Assembly: GCA_963668325.1 (NCBI GenBank)
Contig: OY764222.1
Location: 1,550,001 to 1,614,000 of the forward strand
Direction: 5' to 3'
Length of the DNA: 64,000 nucleotides
Origin: MPNP01 sp963668325
Lineage (GTDB): Bacteria; Pseudomonadota; Alphaproteobacteria; Rhodobacterales; Rhodobacteraceae
Shown: one piece after another, positions 1 to 9,020 of the stretch
How the letters are laid out: each line of letters begins with the position of its first letter
How positions within the stretch are numbered: the first letter of the stretch is position 1
The notes under the pieces: generated by a model
What the model was told of the DNA's origin: nothing
Database searches by the model: none
The model's input: the letters and a program-made list of their open reading frames with translations, nothing else
Position numbers and translations under genes: made by a program

Positions 1-182
1 TGTGCAATCCCAAGCGTTTTACCTACCAAAGATCTGTTCTTCAGCACATTTTCGCTATCATCGCTTGAATTTAGCCCGCAATTTAAACTCGTGAATTCAT
101 TTTTTGAAACCCCTCCTTTTCTGGTAAAGAAACCATGTTTATTGGGTTCAAGGGAATTTGAAGAAATATAACTTGGAGGCAT
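1..182 (-). CDS. pgeF: Polyphenol oxidase/laccase-domain family protein, partial
   Basis: Only the first 60 codons lie inside the window; the gene runs off its left edge. The start is an ATG at 182 that shares one base with the midA stop codon (TAATG), so the two are probably translationally coupled. The visible N-terminus carries the family opening HGFFTRKGGVS at about residues 16-26 followed by SLNCGLNSS, typical of the YfiH/YlmD (Cu-oxidase_4) family. Members have been described as purine nucleoside phosphorylases/adenosine deaminases or, as PgeF, in peptidoglycan precursor quality control. The zinc-binding Cys and His residues lie further on and cannot be checked. The order lgt-midA-pgeF is common in alphaproteobacteria and supports the call. 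Confidence 0.8.
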   Translation of the reverse strand, partial: MPPSYISSNSLEPNKHGFFTRKGGVSKNEFTSLNCGLNSSDDSENVLKNRSLVGKTLGIA

Positions 183-1243
183 TACATGATCCCTTGTGGA
201 ACAGGTCCCTTGCTAGAATAAATGGCCATTACCTTGAATAGAGTTCCCATCTGATCTGGTGAAACTAACCTGTCAATGGCTTTTTGATGGGATTCCAGTT
301 CGGTACCTGTAAGGTTGGCTGCCAGGATATCTGCTCTTTCATGGATTCCCAGATTTGTCAGAAACTCGCCCTGTCCTATCAAAGGAGAAACAGAGATGCC
401 TTCCACTTCTTTGGCTAAAGCCCCAAAATCAACATGGGAAGTTAAATCAGTCCAACCTGGATTTTTCAGTGGATCGGCGTAGCTGTTATTTTCTAAAGCC
501 TGGAAGGTGTCACCTAAAGAATAGTGTTCGCCATAGTCAATAATCAAAAATACACCCCCATACTCCTTAATTTTATCAACAATATCATCTACAAAGGTTT
601 GGGCATTTGGTCTGACTTCAACGAAATCTCCCTCCTTGGTATTGTCTAACTTTGACTCCAATGGTTTAAATTTCAATTCCTTGGACAGTACAAAATGCAA
701 TTCGCTCCCCAATCTCCCTACCAAACGCTCTTTCCAATATTGTTTTCCTCTCACAAACTGCCTGATAGGCAAGGCATCGAAGAATTCATTTGCCAATGCA
801 AATACTGGTAGATCAGGAAGATTTTCCAACGAAGCTATCCATGTTGGCTGGAAGTCATGTAATCTTTTTCTTTGGTGATCCTTAAGCGAGGTGCTTTTTT
901 CAAGTAAAAACAAACTGCAAGAATCGAGAAAATCCGGAACTATCCGAGAGCTTCTTAACAAGTCTGACATCAAGGTTCCCCTTCCCGGACCCAACTCCAA
1001 TAAGGTAAAAGATTTATAATGCCCACAATCTATCCAGTATTGAGCGAAAAAAAGACCAATTAATTCTCCAAACACCTGTGATATTTCAGGAGCTGTTGTA
1101 AACGCCCCTTGTTGTCCTATCGGGTTTTTACTGTTGTAATACCCATGCTCGTTATCAAAGAGAGCCATCTCCATGTATTGACCTATTGTTAGAGGGCCCC
1201 TTGAGTCGATTTCATTTAATATTTTATTTTTTAAGGGAAGCAT
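182..1243 (-). CDS. SAM-dependent methyltransferase, MidA/NDUFAF7 family
   Basis: A 353-residue protein of the DUF185 (Methyltransf_28) family. The SAM-binding motif I LLELGPGRGT is at about residues 81-90, preceded by the family signature GAFTTAPEISQVFGE at 46-60. The mitochondrial homologue NDUFAF7/MidA methylates an arginine of a complex I subunit; the bacterial substrate is not established, so the target is inference. The ATG at 1243 overlaps the end of lgt by 20 bases and the stop overlaps the pgeF start, so this is the middle gene of a three-gene operon. Length and motifs are normal for the family. Confidence 0.88.
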   Translation of the reverse strand: MLPLKNKILNEIDSRGPLTIGQYMEMALFDNEHGYYNSKNPIGQQGAFTTAPEISQVFGELIGLFFAQYWIDCGHYKSFTLLELGPGRGTLMSDLLRSSRIVPDFLDSCSLFLLEKSTSLKDHQRKRLHDFQPTWIASLENLPDLPVFALANEFFDALPIRQFVRGKQYWKERLVGRLGSELHFVLSKELKFKPLESKLDNTKEGDFVEVRPNAQTFVDDIVDKIKEYGGVFLIIDYGEHYSLGDTFQALENNSYADPLKNPGWTDLTSHVDFGALAKEVEGISVSPLIGQGEFLTNLGIHERADILAANLTGTELESHQKAIDRLVSPDQMGTLFKVMAIYSSKGPVPQGIM

Positions 1244-2132
1244 GGTTTCTTTTTTGGATAAAGAAAATTAATCCCAGACCGACAATTACCATAGGAAAAC
1301 TGAGTAATTGCCCCATTGTTATCCCACCCCAATCCGAAAATTGGATGATAAATCCGAGTGGATTGCCTTCTGATACAAATTGAGGGTCGGGTTCCCGAAA
1401 GAATTCTACAAATACCCTCGCTAATCCGTAGCCAGCGAAAAACAAGCCGGATGTTCGCCAAGGGACTTTGAAATAACCCTTTCTATAGACAAGATAGGAT
1501 AGGACTAGACAAAGTAGAAAGCCCTCCAATAATGCTTCATAGAGTTGGGAAGGATGACGGGAACAAGCTCCCACCCAGGTTTCTGGACAAATTGCAGCTG
1601 GACCCTCTGGAAATATAACTCCCCAACTGACATCGGTGGGACGGCCAAATAGTTCCATGTTGATAAAATTTGCTATCCTGCCAAGAAAGAGCCCAGGGGT
1701 TACGGTAATGGAAATTGTATCGGAAACACTACCAAGAGGAGAATTGGTTTTTTTGCAAAATAATATTGTAGCAAGGATTAACCCTACAAACGCTCCGTGG
1801 AAGGACATACCCCCACTCCAGATTTTAAATATCTCGATAGGATTATCCAAAAAATATCCAAAATTATAGAATATTACATACCCCAACCGCCCCCCTATGA
1901 TGACACCTATTATTATCCAGGTCAGTAACTGCTCAGGTTGTGCTGGTGTAAGTGGCGGTTTGTCATTTGGCCATAAATTCGGCCTTTTCATAAAGTGAAC
2001 GAACCATCGCCAGCCCAAAAGAAAGCCGATTATATAAGAAAGGGCATACCACCTTATTGCTAAGGTTAACCCACCGATTTCAACTGAAATTAGGTCGGGA
2101 TTAATGTATGGTAAAACGATTGAAGTAGGCAT
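1224..2132 (-). CDS. lgt: Phosphatidylglycerol--prolipoprotein diacylglyceryl transferase
   Basis: A 302-residue polytopic inner-membrane enzyme. It transfers diacylglycerol from phosphatidylglycerol to the lipobox cysteine of prolipoproteins, the first step of lipoprotein maturation. The Lgt signature is visible as GRIANFINMELFGRPTD at about residues 151-167; the conserved MSFHGAFVG segment (His about 112) and the HPSQLYEA motif near 194-201 are also present. About seven hydrophobic segments can be seen. It is the first gene of the operon with midA and pgeF, and is divergent from ubiK across about 140 bp that should hold both promoters. Confidence 0.96.
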   Translation of the reverse strand: MPTSIVLPYINPDLISVEIGGLTLAIRWYALSYIIGFLLGWRWFVHFMKRPNLWPNDKPPLTPAQPEQLLTWIIIGVIIGGRLGYVIFYNFGYFLDNPIEIFKIWSGGMSFHGAFVGLILATILFCKKTNSPLGSVSDTISITVTPGLFLGRIANFINMELFGRPTDVSWGVIFPEGPAAICPETWVGACSRHPSQLYEALLEGFLLCLVLSYLVYRKGYFKVPWRTSGLFFAGYGLARVFVEFFREPDPQFVSEGNPLGFIIQFSDWGGITMGQLLSFPMVIVGLGLIFFIQKRNHASLKK

Positions 2133-2271
2133 TCTTGATTATATCTGGGAACTGATATATTTTTTTATCCACTTGAGATTTTTTAGATAAAGTAATTTTA
2201 GGGTATTTTTTTTTACCATCAATAAGATATCGGTTTATTTAATACTTATTGAACAATAAGAAGGAAATTTC

Positions 2272-2535
2272 ATGCAAACCAGGAAAACCATTTTTGAGGA
2301 TTTGGCCAAACTGATGACGAATGCTGCTGGTGTGGCACAGGATGCAACAAAAGAATTTGAAACCACAGTGAGCAGTTTGGTAGAAAGGATTCTTGCTAGG
2401 CAGGGGCTAGTTAACAGAGAAGAATTCGATGCAGTTCGCTTAATGGCCATCAAGGCAAGAGAGGAAAACCTAGAACTGAAAGCCAAGATCACCGAATTGG
2501 AAGAAAAAATATCTTCAACAAAAGAGAAATCATAG
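2272..2535 (+). CDS. ubiK: Ubiquinone biosynthesis accessory factor UbiK (BMFP family)
   Basis: An 87-residue protein of the BMFP/DUF526 (YqiC) family. In E. coli UbiK is an accessory factor of the soluble ubiquinone-biosynthesis complex and binds lipids. The N-terminal half is an amphipathic helix (FEDLAKLMTNAAGVAQ) and the C-terminal third, about residues 50-84, is a Glu/Lys-rich coiled coil thought to mediate trimerisation. An AAGAAGGAAA ribosome-binding site sits just before the ATG. Divergent placement next to lgt is a frequent alphaproteobacterial arrangement. Confidence 0.88.
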   Translation: MQTRKTIFEDLAKLMTNAAGVAQDATKEFETTVSSLVERILARQGLVNREEFDAVRLMAIKAREENLELKAKITELEEKISSTKEKS

Positions 2536-2599
2536 TTTCCTTCAAAACATAAGAGGAAATATTCTTGCGAGGATCACAGGTTTTTTATCCAGATTCATT

Positions 2600-4171
2600 T
2601 TAATTAGATATCAAGGCTTTGGAGATATATGAGTCAATCTCCTTAACCTGTTCGGGGAGAACCCTAAGACCGAGTTTTGACCTTCGCCAAAGGAAATCCT
2701 CTGCACAGCGAACCCATTCCTTAGCAATAACCCAATCAAGTTCAGTCGAAGTAATAGTTGATCCAAAATCCCTACCCAGATCCTCAATGGCTTTGGTACC
2801 GTTAAGCATGATTCTGGCATCGGTTCCATAAGCCCGAACCAGCCTTGTTGCCCATTCTTCAGTCAGAAATCCAAACTGATTTTTCAATTCTTCTAACAAT
2901 TTATGTACTTGGTGATACGGAAAGTCACCACCCGGAAGGGGGAAACCATGTGTCCATGGTTTAGACTTGTTCTCTAAAATAGGAACTATTTTGTCAACAA
3001 CAGTTTCAGACAGTTTGCGATGGGTGGTAAGTTTTCCCCCCAAGACATTGATAATTGGTGAGCCATTAGTATCACTCTGTTCAATCTTGTAATCTCTAGT
3101 AATCTTGGATGCTGAGGTTGAACCATCATCCAATAATGGCCTTACTCCCGAATAGGTCCAAACAATGTCAGATTCGGAGAGTGGGAATTTAAAATATTGG
3201 GTGGCTGCCGTTAACAGGTAATTCTTTTCAGAGTCGGTACAGTAAGGTTTGGTCTTGATATCCCCATGGTTTTGGTCGGTTGTCCCTACCAGGGTGAAAT
3301 TTGTCTCATAAGGAATGGCAAAAATAATACGACTATCAGACCCTTGAAAAATATAGCACTTTTCATGGTCAAATAACTGCTTTGTTACAATATGGCTTCC
3401 TCTAACCAATCGAATTCGTTTTTGGTAATGTTCCGGTTTTGTCATGGCAATTACAGTTTCAGCCCATGGTCCAGCCGCATTGATTAGAATTTTGGCTTTA
3501 ACAGATTCCAGTTTTCCCGAATTACTCAACTCAACTTCCCATTCTCCCCCTCTCGCAGTGGCCTTTAAGACCTTTGTACCAGTCATAATGTTTGCACCCC
3601 GATCATGTGCGTCTCTGGCATTTAGAACCACCAAGCGAGCATCATCAACCCAACAATCTGAATACTCAAAGGCTTTCCTGAATGTGTCCTTGAGAGGTTT
3701 CCCGGATGGGTCATGGGTTAAATCCACAGATCTTGTACCAGGTAATATCTGGCCATCAGCCAAGTAATCGTAAAGCGCCAACCCCAACCTGATCAACCAC
3801 GACGGGCGTTTTCCCTTCATCCAGGGAAACAGGTTGGCCAGAAGTTTCGAGGCAGGGGTATTCTCTTCGAATCGCATATCAGGATGAAGGGGTAAGACAA
3901 AGCGAAGGGGCCTGGCAATATGTGGCATGGCCTTTAGCAAAACCTCCCGTTCTTTAAGTGATTCCTTTACCAGTCTGAATTCAAATTGCTCAAGGTACCT
4001 TAACCCCCCATGAATGAGTTTGGTCGAAGCACTTGAGGTACCGGATGCAAGATCATTCATTTCTACCAAAGCAACTTTCATACCTCGGCCTGAAGCATCC
4101 CGGGCAATGCCACACCCATTGATTCCTCCGCCGATAATTAAAATATCATAAATTTCTGGGTTAGCAGTCAT
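2600..4171 (-). CDS. glpD: Glycerol-3-phosphate dehydrogenase, FAD-dependent
   Basis: A 523-residue membrane-associated flavoenzyme. It oxidises sn-glycerol 3-phosphate to dihydroxyacetone phosphate and passes electrons to ubiquinone. The FAD-binding motif IIGGGINGCG lies at about residues 12-21, followed by the DAO-family core (TSSASTKLIHGGLRYLE) and the C-terminal DAO_C domain. I chose the ATG at 4171; the open frame extends one TTG codon further, which is a less likely start. It lies 17 bases downstream of glpR and forms a glpR-glpD operon divergent from the glycerol importer. No glycerol kinase gene is in the window. Confidence 0.95.
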   Translation of the reverse strand: MTANPEIYDILIIGGGINGCGIARDASGRGMKVALVEMNDLASGTSSASTKLIHGGLRYLEQFEFRLVKESLKEREVLLKAMPHIARPLRFVLPLHPDMRFEENTPASKLLANLFPWMKGKRPSWLIRLGLALYDYLADGQILPGTRSVDLTHDPSGKPLKDTFRKAFEYSDCWVDDARLVVLNARDAHDRGANIMTGTKVLKATARGGEWEVELSNSGKLESVKAKILINAAGPWAETVIAMTKPEHYQKRIRLVRGSHIVTKQLFDHEKCYIFQGSDSRIIFAIPYETNFTLVGTTDQNHGDIKTKPYCTDSEKNYLLTAATQYFKFPLSESDIVWTYSGVRPLLDDGSTSASKITRDYKIEQSDTNGSPIINVLGGKLTTHRKLSETVVDKIVPILENKSKPWTHGFPLPGGDFPYHQVHKLLEELKNQFGFLTEEWATRLVRAYGTDARIMLNGTKAIEDLGRDFGSTITSTELDWVIAKEWVRCAEDFLWRRSKLGLRVLPEQVKEIDSYISKALISN

Positions 4172-4188
4172 CAATTGCTCTCTGTCAG

Positions 4189-4953
4189 CTAAACTTGCAG
4201 GCTAATTATCTTGGTGTTTGCCTTCTCGGCAGAATCCAGGAATTCACCTGGAGGGGCCCGGTCGGTAACAAAATAATCCAGTTCAGAAATATCACAAATT
4301 CGAACGGGGGCATTGATATCAAATTTGGAACCATCACAGACCAGAATACGGGTTCGAGAATTCTTCAATATGGCTCGGGCGACAGCAACCTCCCTTTGGT
4401 CAAAATCAAGAATTGATCCGTCACTATCCAGGGCTGATGAACCAATAATTGCAAAGTCCACCTTATAACGAGCAAAAAACTCTACCGCATCATCTCCTAC
4501 GACTGCCCCATCATCCTGTCGAACAAGTCCTCCAGCTAGAACCAAATCCTGGTTGGTGGTTCCAGCCAGGAGATTAATAATGTTGATGTTATTGGTAAAT
4601 ACCATCAGGCCTGAATGGCCAATAAGGGCCCGAGCCACCTGTTCGGTTGTGGTCCCGATATTTAGTGACACAGAACAATCATTTGGGATCAATGAAGCTG
4701 CCCTTTCACCAATAGCCTCCTTTTCCATGGTGAAAAGTTTACGCCTCTTCAGATAAGCACGATTGGTCACACCCCTTGTCCGGATGGCACCTCCATGGGT
4801 TCTCTTAAGAATCCCACGTTCAGACAATTCATTGAGGTCTAGCCGAATGGTTTGGGTTGTTACATTGAACTGTTCTGCCAAATCATCTACCCAGACTGAA
4901 CCTTGGGAATTGACTATTTCAGATATTTTTTGTCGCCGAAGTTCTAATTCCAT
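4189..4953 (-). CDS. glpR: DeoR/GlpR-family transcriptional repressor of glycerol metabolism
   Basis: A 254-residue DeoR-family regulator. A winged helix-turn-helix is at about residues 4-57 (TTQTIRLDLNELSERGILKRTHGGA), followed by the DeoR C-terminal sensor domain with the phosphosugar-binding GTTTEQVA and GGLVRQDDGAVVG segments. The ATG at 4953 is preceded by AGGTGA at good spacing; the open frame could also begin with a TTG two codons earlier. By context it probably represses glpD and the divergent glpVSTPQU operon and is released by glycerol 3-phosphate (inference). It shares an operon with glpD. Confidence 0.9.
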   Translation of the reverse strand: MELELRRQKISEIVNSQGSVWVDDLAEQFNVTTQTIRLDLNELSERGILKRTHGGAIRTRGVTNRAYLKRRKLFTMEKEAIGERAASLIPNDCSVSLNIGTTTEQVARALIGHSGLMVFTNNINIINLLAGTTNQDLVLAGGLVRQDDGAVVGDDAVEFFARYKVDFAIIGSSALDSDGSILDFDQREVAVARAILKNSRTRILVCDGSKFDINAPVRICDISELDYFVTDRAPPGEFLDSAEKANTKIISLQV

Positions 4954-5015
4954 ATACAATCACCTGCTAAGATTTCTATGTTTGGTTAGAATAAATAGCA
5001 AGAAAAAATATTCGT

Positions 5016-5043
5016 TTGACTTTCATTTATATGTTTTTAATAA
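5016..5043 (+). promoter_or_regulatory. Putative sigma-70 promoter of the glycerol uptake operon
   Basis: TTGACT at 5016-5021 and TAATAA at 5038-5043 are separated by 16 bases and lie 47 bases before the glpV start. A strong AAGGAG ribosome-binding site follows at 5078-5083. The region separates the divergent glpR and glpV genes, so a GlpR operator is expected nearby, but no convincing full palindrome is visible. The promoter is a pattern match only. Confidence 0.4.
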
Positions 5044-5089
5044 GAAAAATTTGAGAAGTTTCTCTATAAACAAATATAAGGAGATATAA

Positions 5090-6829
5090 ATGTCTAAAAT
5101 TTTTATTACCACAATTGTGGTATTGACATTATCAATCTGGAGTTTTGCTGCCCGTGCTGACATGGATGCAGCAAAAAAATGGGTTGATGAAGAATTTCAG
5201 CCTTCGGTCTTAAGTCAAGATGAACAGATGGCCGAAATGGAATGGTTCATAAATGCTGCCGAACCATTTGCCGGTATGGAAATCAATGTTTTGTCGGAAG
5301 GAATTCCAACCCACTCCTATGAATCCGAGGTCCTGACCAAGGCTTTTGAAGAAATCACTGGTATTAAGGTTAACCATCAAATCCTCGGGGAAGGTGAGGT
5401 TGTCCAAGCAGTCCAGACGCAGATGCAGACAGGCCGAAATCTTTATGATGGATATGTAAATGATTCAGATTTGATCGGTACTCATTCAAGATTACAGTTG
5501 GCTTATAACCTGACGGAATTGATGGGTAGTGAATGGGCTGCTACAACGTCCCCCACACTTGATCTTGATGATTTCATGGGAATTCAGTTTACAACTGGAC
5601 CTGATGGTAACCTCTATCAGTTGCCAGACCAGCAATTTGCTAATTTGTACTGGTTTCGTAAGGACTGGTTTGATCGGGAGGACATACAGGCTGCCTTTAA
5701 GGAAAAATATGGTTATGACCTTGGTGTCCCTGTAAACTGGTCCGCCTATGAAGATATCGCCGAGTTTTTCTCAAATGATGTCCAGGAAGTTGATGGTGTT
5801 CGGATATATGGCCATATGGATTATGGTAAGCGAGCCCCGGATCTTGGTTGGAGAATGACTGATGCCTGGTTGTCAATGGCTGGTGCAGGTTCAATCGGTG
5901 AGCCAAATGGTATACCGGTTGATGAGTGGGGAATTCGTATGGAGGCAGGAACCTGTAATCCGGTCGGAGCCTCAGTATCAAGAGGTGGTGCTGCTAACGG
6001 CCCTGCTGCAGTTTATGCCATTCGGAAATGGGATGAATGGCTCCGAAACTATGCCCCTCCAGGTGCAGCATCTTATGATTTCTATCAGTCCCTGCCAGCT
6101 TTGAGCCAAGGTAATGTAGCCCAGCAGATTTTCTGGTATACGGCATTCACGGCTGATATGGTAAAACCACTGGAGGAAGGTAACAATACTGTGGATGCTG
6201 ATGGCAATCCACTTTGGAGAATGGCTCCTTCTCCACATGGACCCTATTGGGAAGAAGGGCAAAAGGTTGGATATCAGGATGTCGGATCTTGGACATTCCT
6301 TAAATCCACTCCTTCCGAACGGGCTCAAGCTGCCTGGCTGTATGCCCAGTTTGTAACCTCAAAAACGGTTGATACCAAGAAAAGCCATGTTGGTCTGACT
6401 TTCATTCGGGACAGTTCAGTAAATCATGAAAGCTTTACCGAAAGAGCTTCAAAACTTGGCGGTTTGGTTGAGTTTTATCGTTCCCCCGATCGAGTACGGT
6501 GGTCCCCAACTGGAATTAATGTACCCGACTATCCCAAATTGGCCCAAATCTGGTGGCAGCAAATTGGTGATGTTAATTCTGGTGCTTTCACGCCCCAGGA
6601 AGCAATGGATCGGCTGGCAGGGGAAATGGACACAACCATGGCAAGGATGCAGGCAGCTGATGAAGGTGCAGGCGTTTATGGAGGTTGTGGGCCTCGACTT
6701 AATGAGGAAAGTGACCCTGATTACTGGCTTAATCAGCCGGGTTCACCCAAGGCCAAACTTGACAATGAGAAACCACAAGGCAAGACGGTGAATTATGATG
6801 ATTTGATCGTTCGCTGGCAGTCTCAATAA
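5090..6829 (+). CDS. glpV: Glycerol ABC transporter substrate-binding protein
   Basis: A 579-residue periplasmic solute-binding protein. The N-terminal signal peptide has a long hydrophobic stretch with probable cleavage after AARA (about residue 23). The body is a type 1 extracellular solute-binding fold (family SBP_bac_1), with the extended segments seen in GlpV of the rhizobial GlpSTPQUV glycerol importer. The assignment rests mainly on the operon: it is followed by two ATPases, two permeases and the small DUF2160 protein, and is divergent from glpR-glpD. A stable hairpin directly follows the stop codon and may help keep this mRNA more abundant than the distal genes. Confidence 0.88.
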   Translation: MSKIFITTIVVLTLSIWSFAARADMDAAKKWVDEEFQPSVLSQDEQMAEMEWFINAAEPFAGMEINVLSEGIPTHSYESEVLTKAFEEITGIKVNHQILGEGEVVQAVQTQMQTGRNLYDGYVNDSDLIGTHSRLQLAYNLTELMGSEWAATTSPTLDLDDFMGIQFTTGPDGNLYQLPDQQFANLYWFRKDWFDREDIQAAFKEKYGYDLGVPVNWSAYEDIAEFFSNDVQEVDGVRIYGHMDYGKRAPDLGWRMTDAWLSMAGAGSIGEPNGIPVDEWGIRMEAGTCNPVGASVSRGGAANGPAAVYAIRKWDEWLRNYAPPGAASYDFYQSLPALSQGNVAQQIFWYTAFTADMVKPLEEGNNTVDADGNPLWRMAPSPHGPYWEEGQKVGYQDVGSWTFLKSTPSERAQAAWLYAQFVTSKTVDTKKSHVGLTFIRDSSVNHESFTERASKLGGLVEFYRSPDRVRWSPTGINVPDYPKLAQIWWQQIGDVNSGAFTPQEAMDRLAGEMDTTMARMQAADEGAGVYGGCGPRLNEESDPDYWLNQPGSPKAKLDNEKPQGKTVNYDDLIVRWQSQ

Positions 6830-6836
6830 AATTAAT

Positions 6837-6866
6837 GGTGCGGGGTGTCGAAAGAACACCCCCACC
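6837..6866 (+). promoter_or_regulatory. Intercistronic mRNA stem-loop between glpV and glpS
   Basis: Seven bases after the glpV stop, GGTG (6837-6840) and GGGGTGT (6842-6848) pair with ACACCCC (6856-6862) and CACC (6863-6866). This gives an 11-bp stem with one bulged C and a 7-base CGAAAGA loop. No T-tract follows, so it is not an ordinary intrinsic terminator. Hairpins after periplasmic binding-protein genes commonly stabilise the upstream mRNA segment; that role here is inference. Confidence 0.6.
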
Positions 6867-6883
6867 AAACGCTTGGTGAAGGA

Positions 6884-7960
6884 ATGCTTGAACTGCGAGA
6901 GGTGACTAAACGGGTTGGCAAGGTGGATCACATCAAGTCGACTACGTTAACCCTTAAACCAGGGTATTTTAATGTTCTTCTTGGGGCAACAGGGTCAGGA
7001 AAGACATCATTGATCAAGTTAATGGCAGGCCTTGATCCGGTTCACAGGGGAAAAATTTTTCTTGGTGGCAAGGATGTTACCCTTGAAAGTACTCAAAAAA
7101 GAAATGTCAGTCTTGTTCATCAATTTTTTGTAAATTATCCCCATATGAATGTGTTTGAAAATATTGCTTCTCCACTACGAGTTGCCAGAAAGACTGAATC
7201 TGAAATAAAGGAAAAGGTAGAAGAAGCTGCCGATTTGTTACAATTAGGACCAATGCTTTCTCGTTTCCCTGGTGAACTTTCAGGGGGGCAACAGCAACGA
7301 ACGGCCTTGGCCAGAGCCATTGCCAAGGAAAGCCGGGTGGTTTTCCTTGATGAACCACTTGCCAATCTAGATTATAAACTACGTGAAGAATTGCGGGAAC
7401 AGTTACCAGGATTGTTCAAGGATCGAGGATGTGTAGTTGTTTATGCCACCTCAGAACCTGAAGAAGCCTTGATGTTGGGCGGCAAAACTGCTTTGATTGA
7501 TGATGGTCGGGTAACTCAGTTTGGTACAACTTCGGAGATTTATCGGAATCCCCAAAACTTTGCTGCAGCAAAAGTGTTTTCCAACCCGCCAATAAATGCT
7601 GTCAGAATAACCAAGGCAGGAGAAAATGCTGAACTTGACGGAGAAGTAACATGGAAGCTAAATGGTCCATCCCTTGACCTTCCCGACGGGCATTATACCA
7701 TGGCAATACACCCTCACCAGATTTCCCCCTTTCGACAAAGAGAATCGGATGCTGAGCTGAGGGGGCAAGTATTGGTTACAGAACTGACTGGATCCGAATC
7801 CAGTGCCCATTTTCAATTTGCTGGTAACATATGGGTTTCCCTTGCTTCAGGAATACATCCCTATAGTGTAGGTGAACCACATAATTTTTATTTAAATCCT
7901 GCAAATTGTTATTTCTTTACTCCAGACGGAAATCGGGCGGTCACAAGTGGCACAGATTAA
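6884..7960 (+). CDS. glpS: Glycerol ABC transporter ATP-binding protein GlpS
   Basis: A 358-residue ABC ATPase using the ATG at 6884; the open frame reaches a GTG at 6845, but that start lies inside the upstream hairpin. Walker A GATGSGKT is at about residues 34-41, the Q-loop Gln at 80, signature LSGGQQQ at 132-138 and Walker B VVFLDEP at 152-158. The switch histidine is missing: the usual THDQ context reads TSEP, with Ser at about 190. A TOBE-like C-terminal domain follows. It probably pairs with GlpT, whose signature motif is degenerate instead. The gene overlaps glpT by 14 bases. Confidence 0.87.
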   Translation: MLELREVTKRVGKVDHIKSTTLTLKPGYFNVLLGATGSGKTSLIKLMAGLDPVHRGKIFLGGKDVTLESTQKRNVSLVHQFFVNYPHMNVFENIASPLRVARKTESEIKEKVEEAADLLQLGPMLSRFPGELSGGQQQRTALARAIAKESRVVFLDEPLANLDYKLREELREQLPGLFKDRGCVVVYATSEPEEALMLGGKTALIDDGRVTQFGTTSEIYRNPQNFAAAKVFSNPPINAVRITKAGENAELDGEVTWKLNGPSLDLPDGHYTMAIHPHQISPFRQRESDAELRGQVLVTELTGSESSAHFQFAGNIWVSLASGIHPYSVGEPHNFYLNPANCYFFTPDGNRAVTSGTD

Positions 7961-9020
7961 ACTCGCCAATCTAAAACACAGTTATTATCCTGAACCACAA
8001 GAGCCAGAGGATTTTGCGCTGAAGGAGATTGATATAACCTGGAGTGATGGTGGAGCTTATGCTTTGTTGGGTCCATCAGGGTGTGGAAAAACAACACTCT
8101 TAAACATAATCTCTGGATTGCTTACTCCTTCCAATGGGGAGGTACTGTTTGATGGCAAGGATGTTACTGCAGAACCCCCAGACCGTCGCAATATTGCTCA
8201 GGTCTTCCAGTTTCCGGTGATCTACGATACCATGACAGTTTGGGACAATCTTGCCTTTCCCTTGAAAAATCGTGGGGCAGATAAGAGTGAGATCGAAAGA
8301 CGTGTGCTGGAGATTTCCGAGATGCTTGAAGTTACCCCTTTGCTGAAATATAGGGCGGCAGGCTTAAGCCCTGAAAACAAGCAGAAAATTTCCTTGGGTA
8401 GGGGGCTCGTCAGAGAAGATGTGAATGTGGTCATGTTCGATGAGCCTCTTACAGTCATTGATCCACATCTAAAGTGGCAATTACGGTCAAAACTGAAGGA
8501 ATTGCACCAGCGGGTTGAAGTAACGATGATCTATGTAACCCATGATCAAACCGAAGCCTTGACCTTTGCTGATGAGGTTGTTGTCATGAATGATGGCGAG
8601 GTTGTACAGGTAGGTACTCCTGTCGAACTATTTGAACGGCCACAACACACTTTTGTTGGCCACTTCATCGGCTCTCCGGGTATGAACATTATTCCTTGTG
8701 AGGCGGAGGGGACAAAAGCAAGGTTCAGTGGCTTCGAAGTAGCTATTGAGGGCCCCGTAGTTAACCGGGATGGGAGTCTGGAAATTGGAATTCGACCCGA
8801 ATATATTTCGCTTGAGGAAGAAGGAATCCCAGCCATTTTGACCAAGGTTTTAGACGCTGGCCGCCATTATGTGATCAGCGCAATGGTAGGGAAAATCGAG
8901 ATCAAGGCAACAATTACTGAAACTCCACCTGAACCCAATACACAAGTTAATCTTAAATTTAATCCTGACAAAACCCGTGTGTATTGCAATGGCCGACTCG
9001 CCACCGAGGTTCAGAAATGA
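7947..9020 (+). CDS. glpT: Glycerol ABC transporter ATP-binding protein GlpT
   Basis: A 357-residue ABC ATPase starting with GTG at 7947 inside the end of glpS. Walker A GPSGCGKT is at about residues 42-49, Walker B VVMFDEP at 161-167 and the switch His at 199 (YVTHDQ). The ABC signature is degenerate, reading LSPENKQ at about 140-146 instead of LSGGQ. A C-terminal TOBE-like domain follows. Together with GlpS this implies one consensus and one degenerate ATP site in a heterodimer. The stop overlaps the glpP start (ATGA). This is an ABC subunit and is unrelated to the E. coli GlpT antiporter. Confidence 0.87.
   Translation: MAQIKLANLKHSYYPEPQEPEDFALKEIDITWSDGGAYALLGPSGCGKTTLLNIISGLLTPSNGEVLFDGKDVTAEPPDRRNIAQVFQFPVIYDTMTVWDNLAFPLKNRGADKSEIERRVLEISEMLEVTPLLKYRAAGLSPENKQKISLGRGLVREDVNVVMFDEPLTVIDPHLKWQLRSKLKELHQRVEVTMIYVTHDQTEALTFADEVVVMNDGEVVQVGTPVELFERPQHTFVGHFIGSPGMNIIPCEAEGTKARFSGFEVAIEGPVVNRDGSLEIGIRPEYISLEEEGIPAILTKVLDAGRHYVISAMVGKIEIKATITETPPEPNTQVNLKFNPDKTRVYCNGRLATEVQK

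Noticed and set aside
4954..5015. GlpR operator
   Set aside because: A TATTCG half-site is present but no inverted partner, so it was not annotated.
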